Below, piece after piece: positions 1 to 8,330 of a stretch of 64,000 nucleotides of DNA; positions within the stretch are counted from its first letter, which is position 1, and the number at the start of each line of letters is the position of its first letter. The notes beneath the pieces are model-generated. The model saw only the letters and a program-made list of their open reading frames with translations, ran no database searches and was not told the origin of the DNA. The stretch is from an uncultured Planctomycetota bacterium (GTDB lineage Bacteria > Planctomycetota > Planctomycetia > Pirellulales > Thermoguttaceae), in contig CADBQY010000044.1 in NCBI GenBank assembly GCA_902796885.1, forward strand, positions 1-64,000, given 5' to 3'. The translations under genes were made by a program, and so were the position numbers.

Positions 1-13
1 CACAGCTCGGAAA

Positions 14-86
14 AGCCAGAGGGGGGAATCGAACCCCCAACCTCAGCATTACGAATGCTGCGCTCTGCCAGTTGAGCTACTCGGGC
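14..86 (-). tRNA. tRNA-Thr (anticodon CGT)
   Basis: A 73-nt cloverleaf can be folded on the minus strand: acceptor 7 bp, D arm 4 bp, anticodon arm CAGCA/TGCTG with a seven-base loop TTCGTAA, a five-base variable region, and a T arm GGGGG/CCCCC around TTCGATT. The anticodon CGT (window 51-53) reads the threonine codon ACG. The discriminator base is T and no CCA is encoded. The acceptor stem has one C-T mismatch at the fourth pair, which is unusual but does not disturb the remaining helices. Confidence 0.93.
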
Positions 87-262
87 GTCAGGAGAGCGGC
101 AAACCGCGCAATCCTTAATAAATATTACCTTCTTTAACTGTTCCGTCAAGGGACGGGCCCCCCTTTTCTTTGAAATTTCAATCCGTTCGGGTATATTCTA
201 AGGTGCGGAGGGTGGTTCTCCGGAAAAAGCCGCCCTCTCCCCTTCCCTAACCCCGCAAACGC

Positions 263-1216
263 ATGGCCGAACGACGACAGATTCTGATTTCGCTCAATCC
301 GAAAGCGGGCCGACGTTCGTCGGCACGCCGGGCGGAAAAACTGCGCGCTCTCCTGACGGCCCGCGGCTATCGCGCCGATCTTCTCACCAACCTGGACGAG
401 GTCGAGGAGAAAGCCGACGCGCTTTTCCGATCGGGAGAACTCCGCGCTCTGGTCGGCGTCGGGGGGGACGGAACCGCCGCCGAGCTCGTCCGGCGCACGC
501 CGCCCGGCGCGCCGATCGCCCTTCTCCCCGCAGGAACCGCCAATCTGCTGGCCAAAGAATTTCGTCTTCCGTTCGACCCGGCCCGCGCGGCGGCGGTCAT
601 CGACGCAGGGCGAACCGTCACGCTCGACGCGGCCGCCGCCGACGGCAGGCTTTTTCTGATCATGCTGACCGCGGGAATCGACGCCGAAATCGTTTCTCAA
701 GTTCACCGGAATCGGGAAGAAAAATACAAAAGCGGTTCGGGCGACCGAGGGCATATCGGCTACCGCTCCTATTTCGGTCCGACGCTCCGTTCGATCCGGC
801 GTTATCCCTATCCCCCCATACGGGTCGAGTCGCCGGAACGCGAAACGTCCGGCTCGTTCGACGCGGTCCGCTGGGCGTTCCTCTTCAATATTCCCCGCTA
901 CGGGTTCGGCGCCGCGCCGGTAACCGGCTCCGACCCGCAAGACGCCCTTCTCGATTTCTGCGGTTTTCGCCGCGGCGGTCTCTTCCCTTCCCTCTTCGGC
1001 GTTGTTCTGGCGCTCTTTGGAAAAAGTCACCGATTCTTTTCCGGCTACACATTCGAAAAACGCGCGGCTTTCCGGCTCGTGCCGCGGAACCTGGACGCGC
1101 GGATTCCCTACCAGATCGACGGCGACCCCGGCGGGATTCTTCCCGTCGACGTACGGATTCTCCCCGGCCGGCTGACCCTGCTCGTCGGGAAAGAGACCGC
1201 GGCGCGGTATACGTAA
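263..1216 (+). CDS. Diacylglycerol/lipid kinase family protein (YegS/BmrU-like)
   Basis: This 317-aa protein has the hallmarks of the diacylglycerol-kinase catalytic fold shared with sphingosine and YegS-type lipid kinases. An N-terminal strand with NPKAG lies at residues 12-16, the nucleotide-binding GGDGT at 67-71, and the family motif PAGTANLLAKEF at 89-100. Family members phosphorylate a hydroxyl of a membrane lipid using ATP; the lipid substrate here cannot be told from sequence. The length fits a complete two-domain enzyme. No signal peptide or membrane segment is seen, as expected for a peripheral cytoplasmic enzyme. It stands alone, between the tRNA and a degenerate region. Start chosen at the ATG preceding the first beta strand. 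Confidence 0.85.
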   Translation: MAERRQILISLNPKAGRRSSARRAEKLRALLTARGYRADLLTNLDEVEEKADALFRSGELRALVGVGGDGTAAELVRRTPPGAPIALLPAGTANLLAKEFRLPFDPARAAAVIDAGRTVTLDAAAADGRLFLIMLTAGIDAEIVSQVHRNREEKYKSGSGDRGHIGYRSYFGPTLRSIRRYPYPPIRVESPERETSGSFDAVRWAFLFNIPRYGFGAAPVTGSDPQDALLDFCGFRRGGLFPSLFGVVLALFGKSHRFFSGYTFEKRAAFRLVPRNLDARIPYQIDGDPGGILPVDVRILPGRLTLLVGKETAARYT

Positions 1217-1374
1217 TACAGATTAAAAAAAGAGGGACGGCACACCGGCCTGCTCCGCGAAAACGCGGTTTTCCGGATCCGCGCCGCCGCCGAATATCCG
1301 CCGATTCGGGGCCGAAACCGATTCGGGTTTTGAGCGGCACTCATATTCTCGGGAATGTTCCGCGAAACGGTGAA
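1217..1374. other. Intergenic gap with no recognised gene
   Basis: No reading frame here has credible protein features and no clear hairpin-plus-T terminator follows the lipid-kinase gene, although a short A-rich stretch lies directly after its stop. Together with the remnant described at 1375-1560 this leaves over 300 bases without an intact gene. Confidence 0.5.
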
Positions 1375-1560
1375 CACAAGGAACGCAACGGATGTTTATG
1401 TGCAGCAGAAGAAGAAACGGTATCGGCGCCACGCACCCATAATCGCACAGAAACGCCGTTCCGGCAGTCAGCACGCCGGCGTGACCGAAAGGGAAAGCGA
1501 TCGGACAGAGGACGCCATTCGCAATCAGGACGATATTCAGTGCTTGACATTTTTCACGGT
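1375..1560 (-). pseudogene. Remnant of a small membrane-protein gene (third tandem copy)
   Basis: Read on the minus strand, this stretch encodes QALNIVLIANGVLCP followed later by PIPFLLLLHIN. The first segment resembles QRLNMILITLGIACP in the intact gene at 1903-2871 and VLILTVEIGVLCP in the frameshifted gene next door. The second resembles IPLFLLLLLNL of that neighbour. The frame has no good start codon of its own and runs on into a low-quality tail. I read it as the residue of a third tandem copy that has lost its middle and its ends. The similarity is short and seen only by eye, so the call is tentative. Confidence 0.35.
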
Positions 1561-1581
1561 TTTCTCTCCGTCTCGGTTCTC

Positions 1582-1906
1582 CTACCACACACATTCATAG
1601 TGCCAGACAAGGATTGTCAGCACGATCAGCGCGAGGTTCAGGAGCAGTAGCAGAAAAAGCGGAATCCAGGCCCAAAGGGGGAGACTCTCCCGTTCGCGAA
1701 CCAGGATTGTCAGCAGACACGCAAAGCCGATCGGTCCCGGAGCAAGAAACGGAACCGGCGCCGTTTGGCAGCAGTCCAGCAGACGCTGCCACAAATCGAA
1801 ATACTCCGTCTTCCCGGCAAAAAAAAACAAAAACTCCGAGCAGAAAAAAGACCGGGCAAAGGACGCCGATCTCGACCGTAAGAATCAAAACTTTTCGTTT
1901 ATTCAT
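1582..1906 (-). pseudogene. Small membrane protein, frameshifted at a T9 tract
   Basis: The ATG at 1906-1904 overlaps the stop of the upstream gene as ATGA, so the two look translationally coupled. Translation gives MNKRKVLILTVEIGVLCP and a hydrophobic helix. At a run of nine T on the coding strand (window 1819-1827) the frame then turns into nonsense. Removing one T restores a 107-aa protein with three or four membrane helices, ending in YECVW and a TAG at 1584-1582. It resembles the membrane part of the 1903-2871 protein but has no leucine-rich-repeat domain. It is either a true pseudogene, a slippage-controlled gene or a sequencing error in the homopolymer. Confidence 0.6.
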
Positions 1907-2871
1907 CGCGCCTCTTTTCTTTGAACCGCCGTTTGTCCCTCTCCGGAGGTTTTCGCCGGACGTTCCGGTTCGGCGGAATCTTTAAAATTCATCTCGATGA
2001 CCTCTAGATGCCGAAGGCGGCGAATCGACTCCAGGCTTTCTTCGGAAAGGTTGAAATCTCCCCGCAGTCTGAGGGTTTTCAGCTTTGTCAGATCGGCAAG
2101 TTTCGAAAAATCGGCCTTCTTTAACTGAGGATTGTCCGATAGATCAACGGTCTTCAAACGGGGAATATGGGAGATCCGCTCCACGACACCGTCGGTAATG
2201 TTCGGGCAGTCAATGATCGAGAGGCTTTTAACATACGGATTGCCGGAAAGAATCGCGACGACGTCATCCGTTATGTCACACATTTTAAATTCGAGGGAGA
2301 CCGGACGTCCGCCTTGGGTCAGCGAAACGAGTTGCTCCGCCGTTTTCTCCGTAAATCGGCAATAGATTTTTTCACCGCCGTCATATCGGCCCTGCCATCC
2401 AAGGCGGTTAAGCGACGTCCCCCAACAGTGTTCTATCATAAGGAAGACGGGCGGAGAGGCAAGGATATTCAGCAAAAACAGAAATAAAAGGAATAGCCAG
2501 GCAAAAATCCCGAGACTTTTTCTGTTGATGATTAAATACGCGCCCGCCGCGGCCGTTCCGACGACCGGTCCCGCGCAAGCGAGAACCACTCCAAGGATTT
2601 CAGGGCCCGTAAACGCCAAATAATACTCCAGAAACAAGAGAAAAGGGCAGGCAATCCCAAGGGTTATCAGGATCATGTTCAAGCGTTGGATTCTTGTGAC
2701 CGACTTCCCTTTGACCGTTAAATAAACGGTCGCCGCGAAACCGATGTGCAGACTTGCAAAGAGAACAAAAAACTCGAGAAAATGTACTTGATGCCCGGCC
2801 ATAAGGTAATAGAGGAACGCCGCGTAAAACGCGGCGGCAAGCGAAACGAAACAGAGACGCTTTCGATTCAC
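1903..2871 (-). CDS. Membrane protein with C-terminal leucine-rich repeats
   Basis: I do not recognise a named family for this 322-aa protein. The N-terminal half (about residues 5-170) holds four or five hydrophobic segments, one beginning MILITLGIACPFLLF. The C-terminal half (about 185-305) carries repeats of the leucine-rich type: VKSLSIIDCPNITD, LKTVDLSDNPQL, LKTLRLRGDFNLS and LEVIEMNF, spaced about 24-26 residues. Such repeats generally mediate protein binding. The final 20 residues are charged and probably disordered. It overlaps the next gene by ATGA, and that gene and a further remnant look like partial paralogues of its membrane half. Function unknown. Confidence 0.75.
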   Translation of the reverse strand: MNRKRLCFVSLAAAFYAAFLYYLMAGHQVHFLEFFVLFASLHIGFAATVYLTVKGKSVTRIQRLNMILITLGIACPFLLFLEYYLAFTGPEILGVVLACAGPVVGTAAAGAYLIINRKSLGIFAWLFLLFLFLLNILASPPVFLMIEHCWGTSLNRLGWQGRYDGGEKIYCRFTEKTAEQLVSLTQGGRPVSLEFKMCDITDDVVAILSGNPYVKSLSIIDCPNITDGVVERISHIPRLKTVDLSDNPQLKKADFSKLADLTKLKTLRLRGDFNLSEESLESIRRLRHLEVIEMNFKDSAEPERPAKTSGEGQTAVQRKEAR

Positions 2872-2946
2872 GGCGGCCCCCCGAGTCAGGGCGATCTAAC
2901 GAGGATTGAAAATGAAACGGGAACCGTCCCGCTCCCGTTTTCACAC

Positions 2947-2978
2947 AAAAAAACCCCGAAGCGGAATCCGTTCCGGGG
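2947..2978 (-). terminator. Rho-independent terminator after the oxidoreductase gene
   Basis: Read on the minus strand, CCCCGGAACGG and CCGCTTCGGGG form an 11-position stem with one mismatch and one G-T pair around an ATT loop, followed at once by seven T. It lies 27 bases beyond the stop of the oxidoreductase gene whose 3' end is at 3005. Confidence 0.85.
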
Positions 2979-3004
2979 CAATGTTCGTTCGGCTCGGCCG
3001 TTTT

Positions 3005-5050
3005 TTAGAGTTTATATTCGGCTCGGTCGAGATTTGGCGTCTGGAACGCTTTGAAGTCGGCGACGCGTTTCTGATAGTCGGCGTCGCTTTCCCCGTCTTT
3101 CTTTTCGACCGTTTGGTCGGCATAGTCGAATTCGGGGGTGTCGTCGCTTTCGACGTCAAACCATTCCTTTTTGAACGGCACGGTCAGACGGAGATCGGCG
3201 GCGATATTCGTGGTCAGAGCGATGACCGCGTCCCAAAGCGCCACGTCGCCGCGGCACCGGGTCACGAGTTTCGGCATCGAAGGCTTCTTTCCCGCGTCGG
3301 GACCGACCAGGGTCGGGTCTTCGTAGGACTGGTCGACCAGATCGGGGTCGGCGGTCGGGTTCTTCCGAATGCAGTAGGCCCAGTGTTCGATCTCTTCGCA
3401 GTACCCGCGCGAAACATCGGTGGCGTATATCCCCTGATACCCGATCGCCGCCGAAAGGGGATCTCCCTCGTCGTCGATCACGATATCGAGTTCGCCCGAT
3501 CCGGACTTGGCGACGCGAGTCTTGTCGTTGATCGCGCTGGTTCGGTACAGGAGTCCCTCCTTTTCGGTCTCGATCAGAAGCGTCCCCTTCGTGCCGAAGA
3601 CGGTTTCGCCGTAACCGCCGAAACCGTTGCCGTTGATCGTCGAATACGCCACGGTGATCTTCCGCTGCGAGCCGAGTTCGTCGCTCGGGTCATACCCCGG
3701 CGCGGGATAGTCGTAGACCGCCGAGATGTGGTCGTCGACGTCGCGGTCGAGGGACGAGAAGAGGGAACGGGACGAAGTCGCCGAAACCGCAAGCGGATAT
3801 TGTTTTTTGCCGCCGTGCGCCGCGGCGATGAAGATCGAAGCCGCGTCCAACTGGTGGCTCCCCAGCTCGGCCATCAGGCCGCCGCCGGTACGATTCCAAA
3901 GGCGCCATCGAATCAGCTCTTCGATCGCGGGGCGGTCATACGCCTGACCGGCGTCTTCGCGCTCTTCTTTTTGATAGCCGTACTCGTCGGCCGACTTGAA
4001 CTCGCGGTCGCCGATTTTTCCTCCTTTGAGAAGGATCACGTCCTGAAGCTGGGCGCGTTTCTGCTCGAGTTTCGGAAGCCACGCGGCGAGATCTTTTTCA
4101 TACGCCGCCTTCTCTTTCGACAGACGTTTGGCCTCGTCGATCTTCTTGGCGGTCTTTTCGGCATCGGGAAGCTTGCTGATCTTGTCGATCAGCGCCTCTT
4201 TTTCGACGATCCCGGCTTTCAGGCGCTGAACTTCGGCGGACCAGGCTTTCCATTCGTCCTGCAGGCGGGTCGCCTCGATATCTTTTTCTTTCGAGCCGGG
4301 GGGAAGGGGCATCTGCCACGAGTCGGAACCGGGAAGGTTCCCGCGGTGCCACTGCGCGCGGATATAGTGAAGATCGCCCATCACGCCGCGGTTGATCAGG
4401 TCGGTCGCGTGATCGTAGAGGATGTTGTAATGCCGCTGATGCCCGATCGTCAGGTGCTTTTTGTAAAGCCGCGCGGCGCGTGCCATCTCTTTGCAGCGGG
4501 CGACCGAATGCCCCATCAGTTTTTCGGTCAGCACGTGGCACCCTTTCTGCATCGCCAGAATCGCCGCTGGAGCGTGAAGATGAAGGGGAAGACCGATAAT
4601 GACCCCTTCGATCCCGAGTTTTTCGGCGTCGTTCAGAAGGTCTTTGTAGTCGTTATAGACTTTGATGTTCGCCTTGGCCTGCGCTTCGGTCTTATAACCG
4701 TATTTTTTCATCAGACCGGGACGGACCGCCGCGGCGGTGGCGCTGTAGACGTCGCCGTGGAACGCGCGGTATTGGTTATACGGGCGGATGTCGGCGATGG
4801 CGACCACCTGGATATACTTCGGGTTGATCCCGCCGATCAAAACGCTTCCTTCGTCTCCGGTCCCCAGGACGGCGACTTTCACCGGGTCTTTGAATTCGCC
4901 ATAGTGAAAGTAGTACGCGCCCATCCCTTTACCGGAGGCGAGATTTTCCTGAGACGACTTTTTCAGAAATTCCCGGCGCGTGACGGAACTGCCGACCGCC
5001 GCCAGGAAATTCTCTTTTCCGATTGCTTTCTGTTCCGGCGTTAAATTCAT
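3005..5050 (-). CDS. Gfo/Idh/MocA-family oxidoreductase, long form
   Basis: A 681-aa NAD(P)-dependent oxidoreductase. The Rossmann motif GTGDEG is at residues 63-68, a conserved segment GLPLHLHAPA follows, and the catalytic Lys sits in TEKLMGHS, with GHQRHYN after it. Family members oxidise or reduce sugars and cyclitols. The N-terminus has a twin-arginine-like TRREFLKKSS (24-33), but the expected hydrophobic helix is missing and is replaced by polar residues, so export is doubtful. A charged, probably coiled-coil insertion of about 80 residues occupies roughly 250-330. It is a clear paralogue of the gene just upstream (5170-6972) and longer at both the insertion and the C-terminus. The ATG at 5050 has AGAGGAAAAA before it. 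Confidence 0.88.
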   Translation of the reverse strand: MNLTPEQKAIGKENFLAAVGSSVTRREFLKKSSQENLASGKGMGAYYFHYGEFKDPVKVAVLGTGDEGSVLIGGINPKYIQVVAIADIRPYNQYRAFHGDVYSATAAAVRPGLMKKYGYKTEAQAKANIKVYNDYKDLLNDAEKLGIEGVIIGLPLHLHAPAAILAMQKGCHVLTEKLMGHSVARCKEMARAARLYKKHLTIGHQRHYNILYDHATDLINRGVMGDLHYIRAQWHRGNLPGSDSWQMPLPPGSKEKDIEATRLQDEWKAWSAEVQRLKAGIVEKEALIDKISKLPDAEKTAKKIDEAKRLSKEKAAYEKDLAAWLPKLEQKRAQLQDVILLKGGKIGDREFKSADEYGYQKEEREDAGQAYDRPAIEELIRWRLWNRTGGGLMAELGSHQLDAASIFIAAAHGGKKQYPLAVSATSSRSLFSSLDRDVDDHISAVYDYPAPGYDPSDELGSQRKITVAYSTINGNGFGGYGETVFGTKGTLLIETEKEGLLYRTSAINDKTRVAKSGSGELDIVIDDEGDPLSAAIGYQGIYATDVSRGYCEEIEHWAYCIRKNPTADPDLVDQSYEDPTLVGPDAGKKPSMPKLVTRCRGDVALWDAVIALTTNIAADLRLTVPFKKEWFDVESDDTPEFDYADQTVEKKDGESDADYQKRVADFKAFQTPNLDRAEYKL

Positions 5051-5169
5051 TTTTTTCCTCTGTTGGTATCTTGGTGCGCTTCGGTCGTCCGGCCTCCCGT
5101 CAAAGGGAAGGGGAGTCCTTCAATCGCGAATGTTTTAGTTGGTTCCCGATTCCTTTGTGTTCTGCCGGC

Positions 5170-6972
5170 TCAGCCGATCTTGTATTTCTCTTGATCCAGA
5201 TTCGGCGTTCCTTTCAGATCGGTCAGATCGTTTTCCGGCGTCTCGTCGTTTTCCGGATCGAACCAGGATTCTTTGAAGTTAACGCTTTCGCCCTTGTCGG
5301 CGGCAATATTGGTGACCAGCGCGATGACCGCGTCGCCCAGAGCGATTTTCGGGTTGCAGCGCGGCTGGAGCGCCGGATTGGTGTTGTTCGGGTTTTCGCG
5401 AATGCACCAAGCCCAATGTTCAATCTCTTCCTTATAGCCGCGGCTGACGGCCGGACCGGCGCCGGCGGCGCTGGCGACCGCCTTTTGGGCGGGGGCGCTC
5501 GCCTGCGTATCAAGCGCGGCGGCCCCGGCGGCTTTCTTTTCGACCTTGCTCGTCGACGGACCGCGGAGGAGTTCGGCGGACTGTTCGCGTTCGAGGATGA
5601 TCGTCCCCTTGGTTCCGAAAACGATCTCGCCGTATCCGCCGAACCCGTTCCCGTTGATCGTCGAGTACTGCACCGTGATGGTTCGCTTCCGTCCGTCGAT
5701 CGTGTTGGGGTCGTAATTCGGCGCGGGAAATTCGACCAAGGTGGTGATGTGGTCGTGCACCTGGCGGTCGAGCCCGAAAAGGTTGCGGTTCGCCGAAACG
5801 TAGACTTTCAGCGGATGAACCTTGCCGCGGTCGGGCAGGGCGTTCGGGTCGTCGCCGCGAAGCGCGGCGGCGCGGCGGTTGTTCGCCGCCAGAAAGATCG
5901 ACGCCGCGTCCAACTGGTGGCTCCCCAGTTCGACCATCAGCCCGCCGCCGGTCCGTTTCCAAAGACGCCAGCGAACCAGCTCTTCGGCCGCCGGCCGGTC
6001 ATAGGCATATTTCGTCCCTTTCCCGAAATCGGCGTTCTGATACCCGTACTCGGCGGGGGTTTTCAGCTCGACGCCCTTGTATTTTGAACCGGACTTCGCC
6101 AAAAGCGCGTCGGTCAGTTCGGCTTCCTTCTGAATCACCTTTTTCCGCCATTTTTCTATATCCAGACCGCTCGCCTCGGCGAGGTTCTGTTTCCAGGCGG
6201 CAAGCTCATCGCGGAGTTTTCCGGCCTGTTTGTCGGTCGGTTTGAGCGGGTCGGGCATCGGCATCTGCCACGAGTCGGCCCCGGGCGAATTTCCGCGGTG
6301 CCACTGCGCGCGGATGTAGTGCAGATCGCCCAGAAGCCCCCGTTCGATCTGCTCTTCGGCCTCGTGGTAAAGGATGTTGTAATGCCGCTGATGGCCGATC
6401 GCCAGGTGTTTGCCGAACTGTTTCGCCGCTCGAGCCATCTCTTTGCATTCGATGATCGAGTGCCCCATCAGTTTTTCGCAGATCACGTGGAGCCCGCGGC
6501 TCATCGCCTGAACCGAAGCGGGGGCATGCAGATGAAGCGGCAAACCGATGATGACCGCCTCGATCCCGAGTTTGTCGGCGTCCAGAAGAAGATCGCGGTA
6601 GTCGGCGTAGACCTTGACGTGGCGGCGCGCCTCGTCTTCGGTTTTCCAACCGTACTTCGTCATCAGTCCGCACCGCGCCGCCAGCGCCGCGTCGCTGTAA
6701 TTGTCGCCGTGGAACGCCCGGAACTGGTTATACGGGCGAATGTCGGCGATCGCCTTAACCTGAACGTAGTCGGGATTGATCGCGCCCAGCAGAACACTCC
6801 CTTCGTCGCCGGTCCCCAGGATCGCCACACGCACCGGATCCCCCTTGACCTTGGTATAACCGAAGTAGAACGCTCCGAGCCCGGCGGCCGGCACCGCCGC
6901 CGCCAGTACGCCCGCTTTCATAAAATTGCGGCGGGAACATCCGAGCTGAGTTTTGTCTGTTTGATTCGTCAT
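5170..6972 (-). CDS. Gfo/Idh/MocA-family oxidoreductase with Tat signal
   Basis: A 600-aa paralogue of the downstream oxidoreductase. Residues 13-36 form a good twin-arginine signal: SRRNFMKAG followed by an Ala/Gly-rich hydrophobic stretch, so folded export is likely. The cofactor motif GTGDEG lies at 53-58 and the catalytic pair E166-K167 sits in CEKLMGHS; GHQRHYN follows near 193. An Ala-rich, low-complexity insertion occurs around residues 490-520. Planctomycetes carry many exported members of this family, probably acting on sugars or polysaccharide breakdown products; the substrate here is unknown. About 120 bp separate it from the 3005-5050 gene and about 60 bp from the DoxX-like gene upstream, consistent with one transcript. 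Confidence 0.9.
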   Translation of the reverse strand: MTNQTDKTQLGCSRRNFMKAGVLAAAVPAAGLGAFYFGYTKVKGDPVRVAILGTGDEGSVLLGAINPDYVQVKAIADIRPYNQFRAFHGDNYSDAALAARCGLMTKYGWKTEDEARRHVKVYADYRDLLLDADKLGIEAVIIGLPLHLHAPASVQAMSRGLHVICEKLMGHSIIECKEMARAAKQFGKHLAIGHQRHYNILYHEAEEQIERGLLGDLHYIRAQWHRGNSPGADSWQMPMPDPLKPTDKQAGKLRDELAAWKQNLAEASGLDIEKWRKKVIQKEAELTDALLAKSGSKYKGVELKTPAEYGYQNADFGKGTKYAYDRPAAEELVRWRLWKRTGGGLMVELGSHQLDAASIFLAANNRRAAALRGDDPNALPDRGKVHPLKVYVSANRNLFGLDRQVHDHITTLVEFPAPNYDPNTIDGRKRTITVQYSTINGNGFGGYGEIVFGTKGTIILEREQSAELLRGPSTSKVEKKAAGAAALDTQASAPAQKAVASAAGAGPAVSRGYKEEIEHWAWCIRENPNNTNPALQPRCNPKIALGDAVIALVTNIAADKGESVNFKESWFDPENDETPENDLTDLKGTPNLDQEKYKIG

Positions 6973-7035
6973 TCTGTTACCCTGAATATGTGATGGAAGT
7001 TTTTTCTTTTTGAAATCTCGCCCCGAACCGGCTCG

Positions 7036-8193
7036 TTAGGCCTCGTCCTTTCCCGAAGCGCAGCCGCAACAGGCTCCTTCGGTCGAGTCCGCGGTGATTT
7101 CCGGAGTGAACGGGTCTTTCTTCCAACGGTACAGCCGCGCCAGCTGCTTGCCGCCGCAGTTCCAGAGGAACCAGTCCAGACCTCCCCAGCGCCCCGCCGG
7201 AAGAATGATCAAAAGAAGGAGGGCGAAGAGTTCGACGGTGTCCTTGCTCACCACCATCGAGTGACCGACCACTTCAGGCGCGTGCGGATAGACCGTCGGC
7301 CAGGGGAATTGGGTCAGAACGACGTTGACCATGAAGATTGCGCCACCCAGCGCCGCAAGGCGGGTGCAGAAACCGAGCATCAGACAAAGACCGATCGCTG
7401 TCAGACCGATCGTCACTCCCAGGTCGAGAAGCCCCATTCGCGAAGGAACGGCGAACCCTTTGATCACGGGAATCTTGGTGATGAATTCGAGCCCCGGCAC
7501 ATGGTTCGAACCGTAGGCGATCGGCGGAATCTCGCCGAGCGCTTTCTGTTCCGGCGTCAGCTCGTCCCAGAGAGCCAGTTGCATATTGGCGCCCATCTTT
7601 TCGGGAACCGAGGCCATCGCGTCCCCCTCGTTGCGAAGCTTGAGCTTGTTATCCCAGTCCCACACCTTCTGATGTTCGGCGCCGTCGGTCTTGACTTTTT
7701 GTTTCGCCTCCAGGCGTTTGCGGCTCCCCATCAGTTCGCGAATCGCGTCGCGCTGTTCGAGAGTGCATTCCCGGAGCGAATTCACATACTGGTTGAAGAT
7801 CGCGTCGGTCTCGGCGCGTTGCGCCGCCTTGTCTTCGGCATTCAGTCCGTACTTTTCGAGATAGCGGTTGTAGTATTTAAACCACGCCGTTTCGAAGACG
7901 GGAAGAGTCCAGCCGACCGATTTTCCGGCTTCGAATTTGCCGTCGACCATCTTCCCCTCAACCGCTTCGGCCATCTGGAGCCGTTCGACGCCGGTCAGGT
8001 CGGGCAGCATTTTGTAGTAGAGCTCCGCGGTCGGACCTTTGGCAATTCCCAGGAACCCTTTCGCGCTGAACTCGTTCGACGGGTCCATTTTCCAGAGCCC
8101 TTCATAGAGAAAATGACATCCTATCGCAAGACGCAGGATGACGACCGCGACGATAAATACGCCCGTCCAGAAACTGACCTTTTTGACGCCCAA
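7036..8193 (-). CDS. DoxX-family membrane protein
   Basis: The 385-aa protein has an N-terminal membrane helix followed by RLAIGCHFLYEGLWK, the typical first segment of DoxX-type proteins. A roughly 190-residue soluble insertion comes next, then three further helices (TIGLTAIGLCLMLGF, the AIFMVNVVL region, and LFALLLLIILPAGRWGG). The C-terminus ends in GACCGCASGKDEA. I place the start at the TTG at 8193-8191 because a strong GGAGGGAGG lies 5-6 bases before it; the in-frame ATG at 8229 would put that ribosome-binding site inside the gene. DoxX proteins are linked to redox and sulfur chemistry, but the biochemical role is not fixed. The neighbouring oxidoreductases suggest a shared process. Confidence 0.8.
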   Translation of the reverse strand: MGVKKVSFWTGVFIVAVVILRLAIGCHFLYEGLWKMDPSNEFSAKGFLGIAKGPTAELYYKMLPDLTGVERLQMAEAVEGKMVDGKFEAGKSVGWTLPVFETAWFKYYNRYLEKYGLNAEDKAAQRAETDAIFNQYVNSLRECTLEQRDAIRELMGSRKRLEAKQKVKTDGAEHQKVWDWDNKLKLRNEGDAMASVPEKMGANMQLALWDELTPEQKALGEIPPIAYGSNHVPGLEFITKIPVIKGFAVPSRMGLLDLGVTIGLTAIGLCLMLGFCTRLAALGGAIFMVNVVLTQFPWPTVYPHAPEVVGHSMVVSKDTVELFALLLLIILPAGRWGGLDWFLWNCGGKQLARLYRWKKDPFTPEITADSTEGACCGCASGKDEA

Positions 8194-8330
8194 AAGGCAC
8201 CTCCCTCCGATGTTAGAACAACCCGGCATACGCGCCTCGGACGCGTATGCCGAGGAAAGATAATTGCGTTATTCGCCCAAATGCGGCGTTTTTTTTATTT
8301 TAACAGGGAAAATTTAAAAAAACACCCCGG

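Noticed and set aside
1582-1830. An independent 82-aa membrane protein starting at the internal ATG at 1830
   Set aside because: The upstream part in the other frame has a coupled start and matching hydrophobic sequence, so a frameshifted single gene explains the arrangement better.
2906-5044. A 712-codon plus-strand frame lying opposite the long oxidoreductase gene
   Set aside because: It mirrors the minus-strand gene, whose Rossmann and EK motifs are unmistakable; long antisense frames are expected from strongly GC-biased third positions.
8180-8229. ATG at 8229 as start of the DoxX-like gene
   Set aside because: It would place GGAGGGAGG inside the coding region; the TTG at 8193 has that sequence at the right distance.
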